64,000 bases of DNA, from the NCBI RefSeq assembly GCF_000960995.1, contig NZ_CP009435.1, positions 2,852,001 through 2,916,000 of the forward strand. Direction: 5' to 3'. The translations under genes were made by a program, and so were the position numbers. Shown in pieces: positions 63,430 through 64,000 of this stretch. Under the pieces are notes generated by a model, which searched no databases, was not told the DNA's origin, and saw only the letters and a program-made list of their open reading frames with translations. Within the stretch, counting starts at the first letter, position 1. Every line of letters begins with the position of its first letter. Origin of the DNA: Burkholderia glumae LMG 2196 = ATCC 33617 (GTDB taxonomy: Bacteria; Pseudomonadota; Gammaproteobacteria; Burkholderiales; Burkholderiaceae).

Positions 63430-63479
63430 CTTGCCGGCGGTGCCGGTGGCCGCGGCGCGCGGCCGGCACCGCCGGCAAG
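63430..63479 (-). promoter_or_regulatory. 17-bp intercistronic hairpin between IlvD/Edd and MFS genes
   Basis: cttgccggcggtgccgg (63430-63446) pairs exactly with ccggcaccgccggcaag (63463-63479). The loop is 16 nt. It sits within the operon between two same-strand genes, so it may cause partial termination or stabilise the upstream mRNA. Confidence 0.55.
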
Positions 63480-63509
63480 CACGCGGCGGCCGCGGCCGCG
63501 GCCGGTCCG

Positions 63510-64000
63510 TCAGTGCGAGTGGCGCGGCACCTCGGCGCCGCGCATGCCGACCAGGAAGTCGAGGTCGCACCCCTCGTCGGCCTGCAGCACGTGATCGACA
63601 TAGAGCCGGGCGTAGCCGCCGCGGCCGGCCTGCTCGGCCACGCCCGGCGCGGCGCTCGGATCGACGTCGCGCAGGCGCCGAGCCAGTTCCTCGTCGCTGA
63701 TGTCCAGATGCAGCCGTCCCGCCTCGCAGTCGAGCTCGATCCAGTCGCCGTTGCGCACCGCCGCGAGCGGTCCGCCCGCGGCCGCTTCCGGCGCCACGTG
63801 CAGCACCACCGTGCCGTAGGCCGTGCCGCTCATGCGTGCGTCGGAGATCCGCACCATGTCCTTCACGCCCTGGCGCAACAGCTTCGGCGGCAGGCCCATG
63901 TTGCCGACCTCGGCCATGCCGGGGTAGCCGCGCGGGCCGCAGTTCTTCATCACCAGGATCGAATCCTTGTCCACCTCCAGCGACTCGTCGCCGATGGTCG
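63510..64000 (-). CDS. L-arabonate dehydratase-like IlvD/Edd protein (partial, C-terminal end)
   Basis: The frame is open to the right edge. The visible 163 residues hold the C-terminal swivelling domain of the IlvD/Edd family (VMKNCGPRGYPGMAEVGNM, RISDARMSGTAYGTVVLHVAPE). The [Fe-S]-ligand cysteines lie outside the window except Cys in KNCGPRG. In this operon it is the L-arabonate dehydratase: arabonate to 2-keto-3-deoxyarabonate. The tail HVLQADEGCDLDFLVG is typical of sugar-acid members rather than branched-chain IlvD. Confidence 0.87.
   Translation of the reverse strand, partial: TIGDESLEVDKDSILVMKNCGPRGYPGMAEVGNMGLPPKLLRQGVKDMVRISDARMSGTAYGTVVLHVAPEAAAGGPLAAVRNGDWIELDCEAGRLHLDISDEELARRLRDVDPSAAPGVAEQAGRGGYARLYVDHVLQADEGCDLDFLVGMRGAEVPRHSH

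Overview
The window looks like a chromosomal segment of a Burkholderia-type beta-proteobacterium. It is GC-rich and carries a LuxR-type quorum-sensing regulator and a cep/lux-box-like site. It also has a non-phosphorylative L-arabinose pathway of the Azospirillum/Burkholderia kind and several IS families common in that group. The genus is an inference from gene content; no rRNA or housekeeping marker is present.

Region 1 (1-26680) is a modular PKS/NRPS biosynthetic locus whose left end lies outside the window. The plus-strand assembly line is: the end of an NRPS finishing in a condensation domain; a PKS with KS-AT-KR-ACP; a PKS with KS-(degenerate AT)-KR-ACP; an NRPS with A-PCP-C-PCP; a PKS with KS-(degenerate AT)-ACP; a fusion of a CmlA-like metallo-beta-lactamase-fold oxygenase with a GNAT domain; a type II thioesterase; and an MFS exporter. 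A convergent minus-strand operon encodes a free-standing valine-like A domain, a free PCP, a SyrB2-type non-heme iron halogenase (His-Gln-Ala instead of His-X-Asp) and a TauD-like dioxygenase. A plus-strand pair follows: a CPA2 antiporter and a small alpha/beta hydrolase with Cys105 as nucleophile, like the SyrC/CmaE aminoacyl shuttles. A LuxR-family regulator closes the locus. I read this as a chlorinated (or cryptically chlorinated) peptide-polyketide pathway. In it an amino acid is loaded on a free PCP, halogenated there, and moved by the Cys transferase to the A-less C-PCP end of the NRPS. I do not recognise the product.

Region 2 (26680-36650) is a scrap zone: IS3 and ISNCY-like remnants, small low-GC hypothetical genes, an ABC permease gene cut cleanly by a complete IS21-family element (6-bp target duplication), an ABC ATPase gene fused to an MBL-exonuclease fragment, and a phosphoesterase pseudogene. 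Intact genes here are a nitroreductase with an FNR-like box and a cyclopropane-fatty-acid synthase.

Region 3 (36650-56200) holds ordinary accessory genes. They include an HPr-like protein without the phosphorylatable His, PhnA, a spermidine-synthase-like protein, and a LacI-controlled ABC transporter with a GH42 beta-galactosidase. A lipocalin, DUF1328, an aldo/keto reductase, a KstD-like flavoprotein, a TIM-barrel isomerase-like protein and RarD follow.

Region 4 (56400-64000) is one minus-strand operon for uptake and oxidative breakdown of L-arabinose: an IlvD/Edd dehydratase (partial), an MFS transporter, a DHDPS-family dehydratase, L-arabinose 1-dehydrogenase and an AraFGH-type ABC importer. 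With the GH42 system this suits growth on plant galactans and arabinogalactans.
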